Below, in pieces: positions 62,330 to 64,000 of a DNA stretch of 64,000 bases. Positions within the stretch are counted from its first letter, which is position 1. Every line of letters starts with the position of its first letter. This DNA is from Pseudovibrio ascidiaceicola (GTDB taxonomy: Bacteria; Pseudomonadota; Alphaproteobacteria; Rhizobiales; Stappiaceae), in contig NZ_FOSK01000005.1 in the NCBI RefSeq assembly GCF_900114245.1, forward strand, positions 248,001 through 312,000, given 5' to 3'. A program made the translations under genes and the position numbers. The notes beneath the pieces are model-generated. The model saw only the letters and a program-made list of their open reading frames with translations, was not told the DNA's origin and did no database searches.

Positions 62330-63334
62330 ATGGGAATGTTTGTTGTCAAACGGGTCCTGCTGATGATCCCAACCTTGCTCGCGATTTCACTCGTCGCGTT
62401 TTTGGTGATCACGCTGCCACCCGGAGACTATATTGACCGATTGGTTTTGGAAGCATCGCTGGATGGAGATTACATCACCGCCGCTGAAGCCGAAGGTCTG
62501 CGGAAAATATATGGATTGGATAAATCCGTTCTGGCCCAATACTTCGATTGGATCTGGAAAATGGTTGTCCATGGAGATCTTGGACGCTCTTTTAGTTATG
62601 AGCTGCCGGTTGAAGAGTTGATCTGGGACCGCTTGGGTATGACGACTCTGCTCTCGCTGTGCTCTATGGTTTTCATTTGGACTGTTGCCATTCCTGTTGG
62701 TATTTTCTCCGCTGTTCGCAAATATTCTCTTGGTGATTATGTCGCCACCTTCCTCGGTTTTATCGGCCTTGCTGTGCCAAACTTCCTGCTGGCGCTAGTG
62801 CTGATGTATGTTTCTTTTCGCTATTTTGGCCAAAATGTTGGTGGGCTGTTCTCTCCGGATTACGTCAACGCGCCGTGGTCCTTCGCCCGTGTCGGTGACC
62901 TAATGGCTCATATCTGGATTCCTATGATCGTTTTAGGGACTGCAGGCACTGCAAGCGTGATCCGTACGATCCGCGCGAACCTTTTGGATGAGTTACACCG
63001 TCCTTATGTGGTCACCGCCCGCGCCAAAGGCATGCCGGAACATTGGGTGCTCACCAAGTATCCGGTTCGTCATGCGTTGAACCCATTCGTTTCCAGCCTC
63101 AACGAGCTGTTTGTGCAGATCGTGTCTGGCTCCACCATTGTTTCCATCGTGCTTGGTTTGCAAACCACGGGTCCGCTGCTGTTTGATGCTTTGCGTCAGG
63201 AAGATATGTATCTGGCAGCTGCCCTAATCATGTTCCTCAGTTTCCTGACTGTGATTGGAACGTTGTTTTCTGACATTCTACTCGCCTGGCTTGATCCGCG
63301 TATCCGCCGTCAGTTCAACAATGGGGGGCTATGA
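62330..63334 (+). CDS. ABC importer permease (first)
   Basis: This 334-aa inner-membrane protein has the DppB/OppB topology: an N-terminal helix (about residues 9-30), a periplasmic loop, then five more helices. The EAA loop that contacts the ATPase is RPYVVTARAKGMPEHWVLTKYPVRHALNPF (about 223-252). Length and motifs fit a peptide/oligosaccharide-type permease. The stop codon overlaps the next start (ATGA), indicating coupling. It is expected to work with the downstream permease and one or two ATPases outside the window. Confidence 0.93.
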   Translation: MGMFVVKRVLLMIPTLLAISLVAFLVITLPPGDYIDRLVLEASLDGDYITAAEAEGLRKIYGLDKSVLAQYFDWIWKMVVHGDLGRSFSYELPVEELIWDRLGMTTLLSLCSMVFIWTVAIPVGIFSAVRKYSLGDYVATFLGFIGLAVPNFLLALVLMYVSFRYFGQNVGGLFSPDYVNAPWSFARVGDLMAHIWIPMIVLGTAGTASVIRTIRANLLDELHRPYVVTARAKGMPEHWVLTKYPVRHALNPFVSSLNELFVQIVSGSTIVSIVLGLQTTGPLLFDALRQEDMYLAAALIMFLSFLTVIGTLFSDILLAWLDPRIRRQFNNGGL

Positions 63335-64000
63335 TGAGCGCTACTGATTTCGCTGGTGCACTAACAAGTTCACGCGCTTATGAGGGCCAGTGGCGCCTGA
63401 TGTGGCGCCGGTTCCGCAAACATAAACTCGGCATGCTGGGTGGTATTATCACGCTGCTGATCTATCTGATCGCCGTGTTCGTAGAGTTTCTTGCGCCTCA
63501 TGATCCAAATGACTTCAGCGTACGCAATACCTACGCACCGCCGCAGAGTATTCACTGGTTGCTGGAGACAAAACAAGGCACAGTCTTCCAACCTCATGTG
63601 CTGGGGTACCGCTCCAAAATTGATTATAACTCAGGTCGCCGCACATTTGTTGAGGACCCGCGCCGTGTGGTGAAACTGGGCTTTTTCGTCAAAGGCAAAC
63701 CTTACAAGCTGTTTGGCTTTATTCCCGCTGAGCGTCGCCTGTTTGGTCCGGTCAAGAAACGTGACCGCATGTTCTTGCTGGGAGCAGACCGTCTTGGCCG
63801 CGATGTGTTGAGCCGCACCATTCACGGGACCCGTGTTTCAATGACCATTGGTCTGGTTGGCGTTGCCCTCAGCCTCGTGCTTGGGGTGCTCATCGGCGGG
63901 CTTTCCGGTTACTTTGGTGGTTGGGTGGATACAGTCACGCAGCGTGTTGTTGAGTTCCTCCAATCTTTGCCAAGCATTCCGCTCTGGATTGGTCTGGCTG
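63331..64000 (+). CDS. ABC importer permease (second; 3' end outside window)
   Basis: The first 223 codons are present and the gene runs off the right edge. YEGQWRLMWRRFRKHKLGMLGG leads into the first membrane helix (about residues 35-55), and the sequence after about residue 150 (LLGADRLGRDVLSRTIHGTRVSMTIGLV) is the usual DppC/OppC start of the core domain. A longer periplasmic loop than in DppC (about residues 60-145) is present, a known variant in sugar-type members. The start is ATG 63331 (overlapping the first permease's stop) or ATG 63334. Confidence 0.92.
   Translation, partial: MMSATDFAGALTSSRAYEGQWRLMWRRFRKHKLGMLGGIITLLIYLIAVFVEFLAPHDPNDFSVRNTYAPPQSIHWLLETKQGTVFQPHVLGYRSKIDYNSGRRTFVEDPRRVVKLGFFVKGKPYKLFGFIPAERRLFGPVKKRDRMFLLGADRLGRDVLSRTIHGTRVSMTIGLVGVALSLVLGVLIGGLSGYFGGWVDTVTQRVVEFLQSLPSIPLWIGLA

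Noticed and set aside
1-64000. Search for tRNA, rRNA, CRISPR arrays, transposases and insertion sequences
   Set aside because: Reading both strands by eye gave none with the expected conserved features; a dedicated scan would be needed to exclude short or degenerate ones.

Overview
The window appears to come from an extrachromosomal replicon (large plasmid or chromid) of a marine alphaproteobacterium. The main evidence is a complete repABC replication and partition cassette at 13.9-17.8 kb, a replicon type restricted to Alphaproteobacteria. Its proteins are typical of that class, base composition looks close to half GC by eye, and the mix of chemotaxis, fucose metabolism and a giant calcium-binding secreted protein suits a host-associated or particle-associated marine genus. 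A Pseudovibrio- or Labrenzia-like bacterium (Stappiaceae) is my best guess; it is an inference, not a proof.

Layout. 0-4.2 kb: a truncated glutathione transferase, a SigZ-like sigma factor and a two-subunit 2-oxoacid:ferredoxin oxidoreductase (korAB), all on the minus strand. 4.6-11.8 kb: an SDR dehydrogenase, a 967-aa DUF2339 membrane protein, a threonine/serine dehydratase divergent from an AraC regulator, a GNAT enzyme and a second, catalytically degenerate SDR. 12-13.3 kb: a YheC/YheD-type ATP-grasp protein, a family best known from spore-forming Firmicutes. 13.3-17.8 kb: repABC with a candidate parS, an antisense RNA gene between repB and repC, a hairpin at the repC start and an AT-rich candidate origin inside repC. 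17.8-21.4 kb: GNAT, Ada, a PEP-mutase/isocitrate lyase-like enzyme and two small exported proteins.

21.6-29.4 kb is a minus-strand block: a TolC-like protein, a 1582-aa type-I-secreted repeat protein, an alpha/beta hydrolase and a GST-like protein. An 18-bp palindrome related to ACTTGGCAGCTGCCAAGT recurs through it. 29.7-33.8 kb: an Hsp70-like protein, gmd and fcl (GDP-L-fucose synthesis) and a RidA protein. 33.8-34.6 kb holds no recognisable gene. 34.6-40.3 kb: a CoA transferase, a YrbL-like kinase-fold protein, an MFS exporter, an iron-dependent alcohol dehydrogenase and a hotdog thioesterase.

40.5-45.1 kb: three signal-transduction genes (a large MCP, then a PAS protein overlapping a second MCP). 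45.2-54 kb: secreted hydrolases, a sulfatase-family enzyme, an ArsR/AHSA1 pair, an EamA transporter, an MBL-fold hydrolase and a PAS-GGDEF-EAL protein. 54.2-64 kb is a coherent carbohydrate locus. A LacI regulator, a GH95 alpha-L-fucosidase, a ThuA protein and a Gfo/Idh/MocA oxidoreductase lie on the minus strand; a family-5 ABC importer (binding protein and two permeases, the last cut by the window end) lies divergently. The genes suggest import of a fucosylated oligosaccharide, intracellular defucosylation and oxidation of the product, while gmd/fcl on the same replicon make GDP-fucose.

I saw no tRNA, rRNA, CRISPR array, transposase or insertion sequence.
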